From: CAWAPD01 sp963783865
Lineage (GTDB): Bacteria > Actinomycetota > Thermoleophilia > UBA2241
Assembly (NCBI GenBank): GCA_963783865.1
Contig: CAWAPD010000001.1
Coordinates: 744,001 to 808,000 of the forward strand
DNA length: 64,000 bases
Direction: 5' to 3'
Shown here: in pieces, positions 1 through 8,098 of the stretch
How positions within the stretch are numbered: position 1 is the stretch's first letter
Layout of the letters: the number at the start of each line of letters is the position of its first letter
The notes under the pieces: generated by a model
Told to the model about the DNA's origin: nothing
Seen by the model: only the letters and a program-made list of their open reading frames with translations
The model's database searches: none
Translations under genes and position numbers: made by a program

Positions 1-402
1 GCAGGCGAGCTGCGGCTCGACCCCCATGAGGTGCTGGAAGCCGCGGAAGGGCGCGGTGACCAGGGCGAAGCGGCGGCCGAGCTCGAACGAGGTCATGTCG
101 GCCTGCACCAGCATGACGCGCGCACGGACCTCGTCGGGCTCGGCCGCCAGGTTGTGCCGGCACCGCGCCAGCATGTCGGGCGAGAGGTCGAGGCCGACGA
201 TCTCATGGCCCGCACGCGCCAACGGGACCAGCACTCGACCGGTTCCGCAACCGAGCTCGAGGATGGGGCCGCCGTCGGCCGCGTCCGCGGCGACGGCGGC
301 CCAAAAGCCGTGGTCCTGGCGGTCGGCGTAGACGCAGTCGTAGATCTCGGCCAGCTCGGCCGAGTCGTAGGCGTCGTAGGTGAAGCGGTCGTCGGTCGTC
401 AT
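1..402 (-). CDS. Class I SAM-dependent methyltransferase, 3' end cut off
   Basis: Reading the minus strand from the ATG at 402 gives 134 codons with no stop before the window edge, so the C-terminus is missing. Residues about 47-56 read ILELGCGTGR, the SAM-binding motif I of Rossmann-fold methyltransferases; GLDLSPDML follows as motif II and a QADMTSF segment as motif III. The substrate cannot be inferred. The gene starts 41 bases after the TetR gene on the same strand and probably belongs to the exporter/TetR transcription unit. A bare SAM methyltransferase beside a drug pump could modify a drug or a target, but nothing in the sequence shows this. Confidence 0.82.
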   Translation of the reverse strand, partial: MTTDDRFTYDAYDSAELAEIYDCVYADRQDHGFWAAVAADAADGGPILELGCGTGRVLVPLARAGHEIVGLDLSPDMLARCRHNLAAEPDEVRARVMLVQADMTSFELGRRFALVTAPFRGFQHLMGVEPQLAC

Positions 403-443
403 GGAGGCGCCTCCGCCGGTCGGGCGTCTCGGCCGGCTCAGCC

Positions 444-1076
444 CTACAGGGGCAGGCCGGCCTCGAGCTGGGCCATGGCGTCGTCGAACAGCTTGACGTA
501 GTCGGCCATGTCCTGGTCGGGCGGCTCGGGCGCGGCCAGGAACACGCCCATCACCAAGCCGATCAGGGCGCCCGAGAAGGTGCGCACGGCGAGCTCGTCG
601 GGCGAGCGCCCCACGCGGCGCGCCACCATCTCGGCGAGGACCTCGATGTAGCCGACCAGGTCGCTCAGCATGCGGGCTCGGATCTCCGGCACCTCGGCGG
701 CCAGCCGCTGGCGGTCGAGCTGCGCCTCGAGCTCTTCGGGCGACAGCTTGCTCCACGTCTCCTTGAAGGCGCGTCGCAGCGCCTCGATCACGCTCAGCTC
801 GGCCGGCTGCGCCTCGAACGCGGCGAACATGACAGGGTCGGTCGAGTCGAACAGGACGACATCTTCCTTGGTCGGGAAGTACCGGAAGAAGGTGCTCGGC
901 GACACCTCGGCGGCGGCGGCGATCTGCTCGACGGTCGTGGCGTCGTAGCCTTGCTCGCGGAAGAGCCGCATCGCGTGTTCCTGGATGGCGGCGCGGGTCT
1001 TGAGCTTCTTGCGCTCGCGCAGCCCGAGCGTCAGGCCGGTGTTCTGGTGGGCGGGTCTGTCAGCCTCCGGTGCCAT
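444..1076 (-). CDS. TetR/AcrR family transcriptional regulator
   Basis: This is a 210-residue repressor-type regulator. The N-terminal helix-turn-helix (about residues 48-70) contains TVEQIAAAAEVSPSTFFRYF, the typical TetR sequence; the C-terminal half is the variable ligand-binding, dimerising domain. The ATG at 1076 is preferred over one 12 codons upstream because GGAG lies nine bases before it. Either start overlaps the end of the exporter gene (stop at 1060), so the two are cotranscribed and probably translationally coupled. The regulator most likely represses this operon through the AT-richer region upstream of the exporter and is released by a pump substrate; this is inferred from gene order. 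Confidence 0.88.
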   Translation of the reverse strand: MAPEADRPAHQNTGLTLGLRERKKLKTRAAIQEHAMRLFREQGYDATTVEQIAAAAEVSPSTFFRYFPTKEDVVLFDSTDPVMFAAFEAQPAELSVIEALRRAFKETWSKLSPEELEAQLDRQRLAAEVPEIRARMLSDLVGYIEVLAEMVARRVGRSPDELAVRTFSGALIGLVMGVFLAAPEPPDQDMADYVKLFDDAMAQLEAGLPL

Positions 1077-2661
1077 GCGCCGATTCTCCACCCTCGGCGG
1101 CCGCTCCCGCAACGGGCAGGGGCTCGCGCGGGCGGGTGGGGACGGCGGCCGGCGCCGTGCCGGCCGACCGGCGGGGCAGGAAGACGAGCGCCAGCACGGC
1201 GCCGGCCGCCGCGATCAGCCCGCAGACCACGAGCATCACGTCCATGCCGTGCACGTACGCGTGGGTCACCTGCGCGAACAGCGCGGCGGAGCCGAGCTGA
1301 TGCGCGACGGCGGCGCCTCCGGCGACGCCGTCGCGCACCGCGGCCGCCGCCGCGGCCGGCAGCCCGTCCGGGTGAAGGCCCGAGCGGTAGGCGGCGTTGA
1401 GCACCGACCCGAGGATGGCAACGCCGAAGGTGCCGCCGACACCGCGCAGCGTCATGACCAGGGCTGAGCCGACTCCGGTGTGGTCTTCGTCGAGGGCGCC
1501 GAGCGCGGCGTCCATGGCGGCGGGCAGGGCGAAGCCCAGCCCGCCGCCCACGACCGCGATCCAGAAGGCGGCGAAGCCGTAGCCGACGCCGACGTGGGTC
1601 AGCGAACCCACGAGCAGCCCGGCGGCCATGAGCGCGAAGCCGATCGTGGCCGTGACCCGTGTGCCGGTGCGGGGGGCGAGCCGGTCCGAGCAGAGCGCGC
1701 CGGCGATGAGGCCGCCGATCAGCGGCAGCAGGCGCAGGCCGGCCCCGAGCGCGTCGACGCCGACGATCGCCTGGAAGTACGTCGGCACCGTGAAGAGCAG
1801 CCCGAACGTGGCGAACGACACGATCGTCGCGAGCACGGTGCCCCACGTGAAGGCGCGCGAGCGGAACAGCGTCAGGTCGACGAGCGGCGGCGCTTGGCGG
1901 CCCCCGGGCCGCCCGAGCCGCCGCTCCCAGGCCACGAACCCGGCAAGAATGGCGCCGCCCGCGGCGATCGAGCCGATCGCCGCCGCGTCGCCCCACCCCT
2001 TCTGCCCGGCTTCGATCAGGCCGTAGGTGAGCACCGTCAGCCCCAGGCTCGAGACGACGATGCCCGCGGCGTCGATGCGCGGCCGGGTCTCCGCCCGCGA
2101 TTCGGGCATGAGCGCGGCGACCGCCACCAGCGCGACGGCGACCACCGGCACGTTGATGAGGAACACGGAGCCCCACCAGAAGCGCGTCAGCAGCCAGCCG
2201 CCGAGGATCGGGCCGATCGGATAGGCGATCATCATCATGCCCATCACGACGGTGATCGCGCGCTGCCGCTCGTCTTCGGCGAACAGCACGGGGATGACGG
2301 CCAGCAGCATCGGCACGATGAAGGCGGCGCCGAGCCCGAGCACGGCGCGGGCGGCGATCAGGGCGCCGGCCGACGGCGCGTAGGCGCAGGCCATTGAGGC
2401 GGCCGCGAACACGACCAGGGCGGCCAGCAGCACCTTCTTGCGGCCGTAGCGGTCGCCGACCAGGCCCGCGGGCAGCAGCAGGGCGGCGAAGACCAGGGCG
2501 TAGGAGTCGGCGAACCACTGCAGCCCCGAGGTAGAGGCGTGAAGCGATGTGGCCAGGGTCGGCAGCGCCAGGTTGAGGACGGTCAGGTCGAGGCCGACCA
2601 CCAGGCCGCTGAGGGCGAGCGCCGCCAGCGTCCACCAGCGCCGGTTCTCGGGAGCGAACAT
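1060..2661 (-). CDS. MFS drug exporter, DHA2-like 14-helix type
   Basis: A 533-residue polytopic membrane protein, the usual length for 14-helix proton-coupled drug exporters (QacA/EmrB type). Helix 1 carries LDLTVLNLALPTL, as in this family, and the cytoplasmic loop after helix 2 carries motif A (GDRYGRKK, about residues 69-76). A motif C-like GPILGGWL follows in helix 5. The ATG at 2661 has GGAG a few bases upstream. Its 3' end overlaps the TetR start by 17 bases. It should export hydrophobic or cationic toxic compounds across the cytoplasmic membrane. The substrate is not predictable; a second exporter of the same class lies at 29409. Confidence 0.88.
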   Translation of the reverse strand: MFAPENRRWWTLAALALSGLVVGLDLTVLNLALPTLATSLHASTSGLQWFADSYALVFAALLLPAGLVGDRYGRKKVLLAALVVFAAASMACAYAPSAGALIAARAVLGLGAAFIVPMLLAVIPVLFAEDERQRAITVVMGMMMIAYPIGPILGGWLLTRFWWGSVFLINVPVVAVALVAVAALMPESRAETRPRIDAAGIVVSSLGLTVLTYGLIEAGQKGWGDAAAIGSIAAGGAILAGFVAWERRLGRPGGRQAPPLVDLTLFRSRAFTWGTVLATIVSFATFGLLFTVPTYFQAIVGVDALGAGLRLLPLIGGLIAGALCSDRLAPRTGTRVTATIGFALMAAGLLVGSLTHVGVGYGFAAFWIAVVGGGLGFALPAAMDAALGALDEDHTGVGSALVMTLRGVGGTFGVAILGSVLNAAYRSGLHPDGLPAAAAAAVRDGVAGGAAVAHQLGSAALFAQVTHAYVHGMDVMLVVCGLIAAAGAVLALVFLPRRSAGTAPAAVPTRPREPLPVAGAAAEGGESAHGTGG

Positions 2662-2674
2662 GGCAGCTCCAATC

Positions 2675-2727
2675 TTTCGACAGAGATTCCTAAGTGATAG
2701 TTTGTGTCAGAAAGTGGTGACTGTCAA
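2675..2727 (-). promoter_or_regulatory. Probable promoter/operator of the exporter-TetR operon
   Basis: This is an AT-richer stretch just upstream of the exporter. On the minus strand TTGACA (2727-2722) is a perfect -35 hexamer; the -10 is weak (CAAACT or AACTAT at a spacing of 17-19). TTTCGACA (2675-2682) and TGTCAGAAA (2705-2713) form an imperfect inverted repeat between promoter and gene, a plausible TetR operator. The operator assignment is inference. Confidence 0.4.
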
Positions 2728-2815
2728 TACACTCCTGCGCAGTCCAAGAGAAACACGGCAAGTGCCGGCCGCCGCGAGCCCCGGCCCGCGACTTTCGCCG
2801 TCCGGGCCCACCTGC

Positions 2816-2821
2816 TACAAT
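2816..2821 (+). promoter_or_regulatory. -10 box for tRNA-Asp
   Basis: TACAAT (5/6 to TATAAT) lies 55 bases before the tRNA, leaving a leader of about 49 bases. The -35 region (TTTCGC near 2793) is weak, which is common in high-GC actinobacteria. Confidence 0.45.
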
Positions 2822-2876
2822 GCGTTCTCGCTGCACGGCGGCCGGTCCCATCCGACCGGTCGTTCGCTTCTTTCGC

Positions 2877-2953
2877 GGGGGCGTAGTTCAGCTGGTTAGA
2901 ACGCCGGCCTGTCACGCCGGAGGTCGCGAGTTCGAGTCTCGTCGCTCCCGCCA
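2877..2953 (+). tRNA. tRNA-Asp (GTC anticodon)
   Basis: A 77-base gene with the CCA end encoded. The acceptor stem pairs GGGGGCG with CGCTCCC (one G-T), U8-A9 follows, the D stem is GTTC/GAAC, the anticodon stem CCGGC/GCCGG encloses CTGTCAC with anticodon GTC, the variable loop is AGGTC, the T arm is GCGAG-TTCGAGT-CTCGT, and the discriminator base is G. Sequence and fold match bacterial tRNA-Asp throughout. Confidence 0.97.
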
Positions 2954-3071
2954 CTCACCCTCTTGTCGCCCCCGCCGGCGTCCCCACCGCCTGGTGCGAC
3001 CGACCCGCGCGGTACGTGCGGCCGTTCCGGCAGCCCGGGTCCGCCTGCCCGCCTCCGGGAGTAAAGGATTC

Positions 3072-3168
3072 GGGGTGGGCCGTCGTTAATACCTCCGAGA
3101 GCGCCGAAACGGCGCGGTCGCGGCATGTCGCGAGGCTGGTGGACCGGAGACGTCGGCTCGCCCACCCC
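3072..3168 (+). promoter_or_regulatory. Structured 5' leader upstream of the Ycf48-like gene
   Basis: The 259-base gap between tRNA-Asp and the next gene can fold as nested stems. A 9-bp outer stem (3072-3080 GGGGTGGGC with 3160-3168) encloses a 5-bp stem (3093-3097 CTCCG with 3145-3149 CGGAG). This closes a junction with two hairpins, GCGCCG/CGGCGC around AAA (3101-3115) and TCGCG/CGCGA (3118-3133). It ends 44 bases before the start codon. It does not match the conserved cores of riboswitch classes I know (c-di-GMP, c-di-AMP, cobalamin, TPP, SAM, Moco). It may be an unrecognised regulatory leader, or chance pairing in GC-rich DNA. Confidence 0.35.
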
Positions 3169-3212
3169 ACGGCTCGATGACGCGGCCGTCACCATCGAAT
3201 CGGGGGTGCCGC

Positions 3213-5684
3213 ATGCGAGCCCACAGTCACCGGTCGGGACGTCCCTTCCTCTTCTTCGGTCTGTTGCTGGTGCTTGTGGCCGCGGGCGCCGCCCCGGCGG
3301 CGGCGAACGTCGCCGCCCCCGGCGGCGCCTGGTACTGGGAGAACCCGGTCCCGCAGGGCGACACGATCAGCGCCATGACCTTCGTCGACGCCGACACCGG
3401 CTGGGTCGTGGGCTCGGCCGGGCTCATCATGAAGACCAACGACGGCGGCGCCACGTGGACGCCCCAAGGCGGAGCCAGTCAGACGTTCTTCGACGCCGTC
3501 GTCTTCGCCGACGCCAGGACGGGATGGGCCTGTGGACAGGACTCCACGACCGGCGACGCCGCGATGTACGGGACGACGGACGGCGGCGCCACCTGGGCGC
3601 CTCAGGCGCTGCCGCTGGCCCCGGGCAACGGGCGCGAGCTGACGTCGATCTGCGCGCTCGACGCGCTCGACCTGTACGCGGTCGGGACCGGCGGCGCGAT
3701 CCTGCACAGCACCGACGGCGGCGCCGTCTGGGCCCAGGCGCCCTCGCCCACGCTGAACGACCTCGTCTCGGTGACGTTCAAGAGCGTCAACAACGGCTGG
3801 GCGGTCGGCGGCAACGGCGAGATCGTGCGCACCAACAACGGCGGCCTGACCTGGTTCCCCGAGGTCTCGGGGACGGCGACCAACCTGACCAAGGTCACGT
3901 TCGCGAACCTGTACCAGGGCTACGCGGTCGGCCAGGCCGGGGTGGTCCGCTACACGAACAACGGGGGATCGACCTGGACCGGCATCGGCCCCGGCACCAA
4001 CGACCTCTACGACGTCGCCGTGGTCGGCGGAGGCGTCTACGTGGCGGGTGATGCGGGCGAGCTCGACGTCACCACCGACGGCGGCGCGACCTGGAGCACC
4101 ATCGGGCCTGGGGGAGCCCGCACGATCCACGCCATGACGGTGCTGAGCTCGACCGACCTGCGCGTCGCCGGTCAGAACGGCATGTTCCAGCGCACGGTCG
4201 ACGGCTCGACCTGGACCCCGATGTGGTGGGCGACCACCACGCAGGCGCTTCGCGGCGTCGCCTTCGGCGACGCCGCCGACGGCTGGGCGGTCGGCGCGGC
4301 CGGCATGATCGTGCACACGGGCAGCGGCGGCGCCAACTGGTACCGGCAGGAATCCGGCACGGCGGCGCCGCTGAACGGTGTGGCGACCGCCGCGACCTCG
4401 GGCACGCCCGAGGTGTGGGCGGTCGGCAACGCGGCCGGCGGGCAGGGCACGATCGTGACCAGCGCCGACGGCGGCCTGACGTGGGGCCAGCAGACCTGTC
4501 CGCTGAACCGGGCCCTCAACGGCATCTTCATGAAGGATCAGCTCAGCGGCTGGATCGTGGGCAACAACGGCACCATCCTCACGACGGCCAACGGCGGCGG
4601 CGCGTGGACCGCGCAGGTGTCGAACGCGGCGGGCATCGCCCTCGACGCCGTCGACTTCGCCTTCGACGGCGGCACCGGTTCGTCGCGCGGCGTCGTGGTC
4701 GGGGCCGCCGGCAACGTCCGCTACACCACGGACGGCGGGACGACGTGGTCGACCGGCGTCTCGGGCGTCGGCGGCGAGCTGTTCGCCGTCGACATGATCG
4801 ACATCGCCGACGGCTGGGCCGTCGGCGCGGCGGGCGTGATCCTCAAGACCACCGACGGCGGCGCCACCTGGACGCCGCAGACCTCGAACACGGGCGCCAA
4901 CCTCTACGCCGTGGACTTCGTGGACGCGACCCACGGCACGGCGGTCGGGGCCGCCGGGGCGGTCGTGACGACCGCCGACGGCGGCACGACCTGGACCGTG
5001 GAGCCATGGATGTGGGACGAGGACATGCACGGCATCGCGGCCGTCGACGCCTCCCACGTCTGGCTGTGCGGCACGAACGGCGCCATCGTCTCCGACTTCA
5101 ACCCGAACACGATGGGCGTGACCAATCTCAAGGGGAACCCGGGCGACGCCAAGATCACCGTCTCGTGGACGAACCCCGCGGCGGGCTTCGGCGGCGTGAT
5201 GGTCTACTTCTCGACGCTGCGCTGCGCGAGCGACGTCAACGACACCTACGGGCAGTCGGTCGCCTACGAAGGCACCGGCACGTCGCTGGTGCGCACCGGC
5301 CTGCAGAACAACACCGCGTACTACTTCACCGTGTTCGTGCGCGACACGAGCGGTACGTGGTCGAACCCGCAGACCCTGGTGGTGGTGCCGATCCCGACCT
5401 TCAAGGTGACACTGGCGGCCAAGCCGTCGACGCAGGTCTCCGGCAAGGCGATCAAGTTCAGCGGCAAAGTGACGCCGTCGGGCGCCGCCGCGGGCGGCTC
5501 CGTGTACATCCAGCGCTACACCGGGAGCTGGAAGACCGTCGTCAAGGCCAAGGTCTCGTCGAGCGGCTCCTACTCCGTGTCCAAGTCCCTGAGCCGCGGC
5601 ACGTACAAGATGCGGGCGTACATGCCGGGCACCGCGAAGGCACTGGTCGGCTACTCCGCCGTGCGCTACGTGACCTGGAAGTGA
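3213..5684 (+). CDS. Secreted Ycf48-like beta-propeller protein with FN3 and Ig-like C-terminal domains
   Basis: An 823-residue secreted protein. The ATG at 3213 has GGGGGTG upstream and is followed by a signal peptide (basic start, hydrophobic core, cleavage near residues 30-33). About a dozen repeats with the pattern GWAVGxxGxIxxTxDGGxTW fill residues 40-630. This is the repeat of the Ycf48/photosynthesis-assembly BNR-like propellers, enough for two propellers. A fibronectin type III-like domain covers about residues 635-725 and an Ig-like domain about 730-823 (from FKVTLAAKPSTQVSGKAIKF). There is no sortase or membrane anchor. Outside phototrophs such proteins are extracellular and poorly characterised; binding to a surface or polymer is a guess. 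A terminator hairpin follows. Confidence 0.85.
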   Translation: MRAHSHRSGRPFLFFGLLLVLVAAGAAPAAANVAAPGGAWYWENPVPQGDTISAMTFVDADTGWVVGSAGLIMKTNDGGATWTPQGGASQTFFDAVVFADARTGWACGQDSTTGDAAMYGTTDGGATWAPQALPLAPGNGRELTSICALDALDLYAVGTGGAILHSTDGGAVWAQAPSPTLNDLVSVTFKSVNNGWAVGGNGEIVRTNNGGLTWFPEVSGTATNLTKVTFANLYQGYAVGQAGVVRYTNNGGSTWTGIGPGTNDLYDVAVVGGGVYVAGDAGELDVTTDGGATWSTIGPGGARTIHAMTVLSSTDLRVAGQNGMFQRTVDGSTWTPMWWATTTQALRGVAFGDAADGWAVGAAGMIVHTGSGGANWYRQESGTAAPLNGVATAATSGTPEVWAVGNAAGGQGTIVTSADGGLTWGQQTCPLNRALNGIFMKDQLSGWIVGNNGTILTTANGGGAWTAQVSNAAGIALDAVDFAFDGGTGSSRGVVVGAAGNVRYTTDGGTTWSTGVSGVGGELFAVDMIDIADGWAVGAAGVILKTTDGGATWTPQTSNTGANLYAVDFVDATHGTAVGAAGAVVTTADGGTTWTVEPWMWDEDMHGIAAVDASHVWLCGTNGAIVSDFNPNTMGVTNLKGNPGDAKITVSWTNPAAGFGGVMVYFSTLRCASDVNDTYGQSVAYEGTGTSLVRTGLQNNTAYYFTVFVRDTSGTWSNPQTLVVVPIPTFKVTLAAKPSTQVSGKAIKFSGKVTPSGAAAGGSVYIQRYTGSWKTVVKAKVSSSGSYSVSKSLSRGTYKMRAYMPGTAKALVGYSAVRYVTWK

Positions 5685-5699
5685 GGGGCTGATCCCACC

Positions 5700-5738
5700 G
5701 GGGGCGGGGCGCGGCCATCTGGCCGCGCCCCCGCCCCC
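5700..5738. terminator. GC-rich hairpin terminator after the Ycf48-like gene
   Basis: A 17/18-base stem with one bulged G and an ATCT loop, followed by TTCTTGTG, starts 15 bases after the stop codon. The G-rich outer arm (GGGGGCGGGG) is shared with other palindromes in the window. Confidence 0.7.
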
Positions 5739-5850
5739 TTCTTGTGCGGCGGCCCGCGTTCGCGCGCCGCCACGCGAACACGCTCGCGCCACGCCCCGTC
5801 AGACTCAATGGATGGCGTATGCTGGCGGCGGCGACCAGGGAGGCGACGTG

Positions 5851-6828
5851 GTGGCGGAGACGGCGGGCGGCACGCGGACCGTGCAGGAGCTCGGCGGGGC
5901 CGTGCGCGAGCGCGTCGGCACGGTGATCGTCGGCAAGGACGAGCAGATCGGCCTGGTGCTGGCGGCCCTGCTGGCCGAGGGCCACGTGCTGATCGACGAC
6001 GTGCCCGGTCTGGCCAAGACGCTGCTCGTCCGCACGCTTGCCGCCTCTCTTGGTCTCTCGTTCTCGCGCATCCAGTGCACGCCCGACCTGCTTCCGGGCG
6101 ACGTCACCGGCAGCCAGGTCTTCGACCAGAAGGCCGGCGAGTTCCGCTTCCGGTCCGGCCCCGTGTTCGCCAACCTGGTCCTCGCCGACGAGATCAATCG
6201 CGCCACGCCGCGCACGCAGTCGAGCTTCCTCGAGGCGATGGAGGAGCGCACGGTGACCGTCGACGGCGAGGCGCACCCGCTGCCACGCCCGTTCCTCGTG
6301 CTGGCGACGCAGAACCCGGTGGAGCTGAAGGGGACCTTCCCGCTACCCGAGGCGCAGCTCGACCGGTTCCTGATGCGCATCCGGATGGGGTATCCGAGCG
6401 CCGAGGAGGAGCGCGCGATGCTGGGCCGGTTCCGCGACGCCGACCCGTTGGCCGAGGTCACGCCGGTGGCCGGCGCGGCGGAGCTGCTCGCCGGCCGCGA
6501 CGCCGTGCGCGGCGTCTACGTGAGCCCGGACATCGAGCGGTACGTGGTCGAGGTCGTGCGGGCGACACGCGAGAGCGCGGCGCTCGCGCTCGGCGCGAGC
6601 CCCCGGGCGGCCCTCGCGCTGATGCGCGTGGCGCAGGCGCGGGCGGCGCTCGCCGGCCGGGACTACGTGGTGCCCGACGACGTGACCGGCCTCGCCGTGC
6701 CGGTGCTGGCGCACCGGCTGCTGCTCGGCCGCGACGCGGCCGTCGAACGGCGTGACGCGGCCGGGATCGTGGCCGAGCTGGTCGCGAGCGTGCCGGTGCC
6801 CGTCGAGGGGGAGGGCGGGCGGGGTTGA
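5851..6828 (+). CDS. MoxR family AAA+ ATPase
   Basis: A cytoplasmic AAA+ chaperone-like ATPase of about 325 residues. The Walker A is of the MoxR type (DDVPGLAKTLL), Walker B reads VLADEINRATPRTQ, and the sensor segment reads ATQNPVELKGTFPLPEAQLD. I place the start at one of two adjacent GTG codons (5848/5851) because GGGAGG lies just upstream. The ATG at 5812 has no ribosome site and probably lies before the transcript start: TATGCT at 5818-5823 looks like the -10. Translation passes into the DUF58 gene with one base between stop and start. MoxR ATPases pair with DUF58 and von Willebrand proteins and are thought to assemble or activate protein complexes; the client here is unknown. Confidence 0.9.
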   Translation: MAETAGGTRTVQELGGAVRERVGTVIVGKDEQIGLVLAALLAEGHVLIDDVPGLAKTLLVRTLAASLGLSFSRIQCTPDLLPGDVTGSQVFDQKAGEFRFRSGPVFANLVLADEINRATPRTQSSFLEAMEERTVTVDGEAHPLPRPFLVLATQNPVELKGTFPLPEAQLDRFLMRIRMGYPSAEEERAMLGRFRDADPLAEVTPVAGAAELLAGRDAVRGVYVSPDIERYVVEVVRATRESAALALGASPRAALALMRVAQARAALAGRDYVVPDDVTGLAVPVLAHRLLLGRDAAVERRDAAGIVAELVASVPVPVEGEGGRG

Positions 6829-6829
6829 G

Positions 6830-8098
6830 GTGACCCTGCGCGGCGTTCTCCTGGCCGGTCTGGCGGGCGCGGTCGTGGCCGCGCTGGCGGGCTCGCGCCT
6901 GCTGCTGTTCGCCGTGCTCGCCGTCACCGCGCTGCTCGCGCTGGCGCTCCACGCCCGCGCCCACCTGTTCGATCGCGTGGAGTACGTGCGCGAGCTGTCG
7001 CGCACGCGGGTGCCGTTCGGCTCCGAGGTGGAGGTCGCCACCTCCATCGCCAACCGCAAGCTCGTCCCGCTCGTGTGGCTGCACGTGACCGACGCCTGGC
7101 CGGCCGGCGTCGAGGCCCTGGGCGGCAAGGTGCGGCCGGCGCCGGCGCGCGGCGGCCAGACGCTGAGCCAGACGCTGTTCGTGCGCTGGTACGAGCGCGT
7201 GCGCCACCGCTACCGCGTCCGCTGCGTCGAGCGCGGCGTGCACAGCTTCGGGCCGGCGACGATGGAGGCCAGCGACCCGTTCGGCCTGGGCGGGGTCGAG
7301 CAGGCGGTCGCGACGCAGTCGACGCTCGTCGTCCTGCCGAAGGTCCTCGACGTGCCCGGGCTCGACGTCGTGCTCGGCCGGCCGCTGACGGGAGTGCCGG
7401 CGGCGCGCTCGCTGGCGCGCGACCCCAGCGCGTTCGTGGGCGTGCGGCCGTACGCGCCGGGGGATCCGCTGCGGGCCGTGAACTGGCGCGCGACTGCCCG
7501 GACCGGGGAGCTGCACAGCAACGTCTGGGAGCCGACGACGCAGGCCGAGGTCGTGCTCCTGCTGAACGCGCAGACGCACCGCTACGTGTACGAGGGGATG
7601 GCGCCCGACACGATCGAGCTGCTCTGCGTCGTCGCCGCGTCGCTGGCGGCGGCGCTGGACGGGGCCGGCTTCGCCGTCGGCCTGGCCTCGAACGCGCGCC
7701 TGGCGCGCGTGCGCGGCCAAGCCGTGGTCGCGCCGGCCACCGGGGCGCTGACGGAGATCCTCGACGTGCTCGCGCGCGTGATCGTCTACCCACCGCCGCC
7801 GTTCGAGACGCTGCTGGCCGACGAGCTCGACGACGTCGCGGCGGCGCCGGGGGACCGCGAGTACCTGCTGGTCACGCCGCCGCTGCACGGCGACGCGCCG
7901 CGGCTGCTGGCCCAGCTCGCGGAGCGTCGGCCGGTCCGCATCGTGCTGGTGGGAGGACGGGGCGGGGCGGCGGGCGAGCCGGCGGCCGCCGGCGAGCCGG
8001 CCACCGCCGGCCCTGCCGCCGCCCCCGGCTGGCCTGCCGACGCCGTCGTGCCGGCCGACTTCGACTGGAGGGCCGCCGATGCGCTGGCGCTGGCTTGA
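6830..8098 (+). CDS. DUF58 domain protein, MoxR partner
   Basis: A 422-residue protein beginning at a GTG one base after the MoxR stop. Two N-terminal transmembrane segments (about residues 5-50) are followed by an extended domain. The DUF58 signature GVRPYAPGDPLRAVNWRATA sits near residues 205-225. The tail is Gly/Ala/Pro-rich and poorly conserved (about residues 375-410). DUF58 proteins are always found with MoxR ATPases and are usually described as von Willebrand-related, possibly adhesion or complex-assembly factors. The 3' end overlaps the DUF4129 gene by 20 bases, so all three genes form one operon. Confidence 0.88.
   Translation: MTLRGVLLAGLAGAVVAALAGSRLLLFAVLAVTALLALALHARAHLFDRVEYVRELSRTRVPFGSEVEVATSIANRKLVPLVWLHVTDAWPAGVEALGGKVRPAPARGGQTLSQTLFVRWYERVRHRYRVRCVERGVHSFGPATMEASDPFGLGGVEQAVATQSTLVVLPKVLDVPGLDVVLGRPLTGVPAARSLARDPSAFVGVRPYAPGDPLRAVNWRATARTGELHSNVWEPTTQAEVVLLLNAQTHRYVYEGMAPDTIELLCVVAASLAAALDGAGFAVGLASNARLARVRGQAVVAPATGALTEILDVLARVIVYPPPPFETLLADELDDVAAAPGDREYLLVTPPLHGDAPRLLAQLAERRPVRIVLVGGRGGAAGEPAAAGEPATAGPAAAPGWPADAVVPADFDWRAADALALA

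Noticed and set aside
3072..3168. Known riboswitch (c-di-GMP, c-di-AMP ydaO, Moco, cobalamin)
   Set aside because: The conserved core sequences of these classes are not present, so the leader is reported only as an unassigned structured region.
3400..5000. Regularly spaced short repeats (such as GACGGCGGCGCCACCTGG) that look array-like
   Set aside because: They are the codons of the propeller repeat DGGATW, vary in sequence and spacing, and are in frame; this is not a CRISPR array, and no cas gene is present.
3189..5792. 867-codon open frame opposite the Ycf48-like gene
   Set aside because: Composition is repetitive and arises from the reverse complement of the propeller repeats; the plus strand has a signal peptide and ribosome site.
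5812..5850. ATG at 5812 as start of the MoxR gene
   Set aside because: It has no ribosome site and overlaps a likely -10 hexamer; the GTG codons at 5848/5851 follow GGGAGG.
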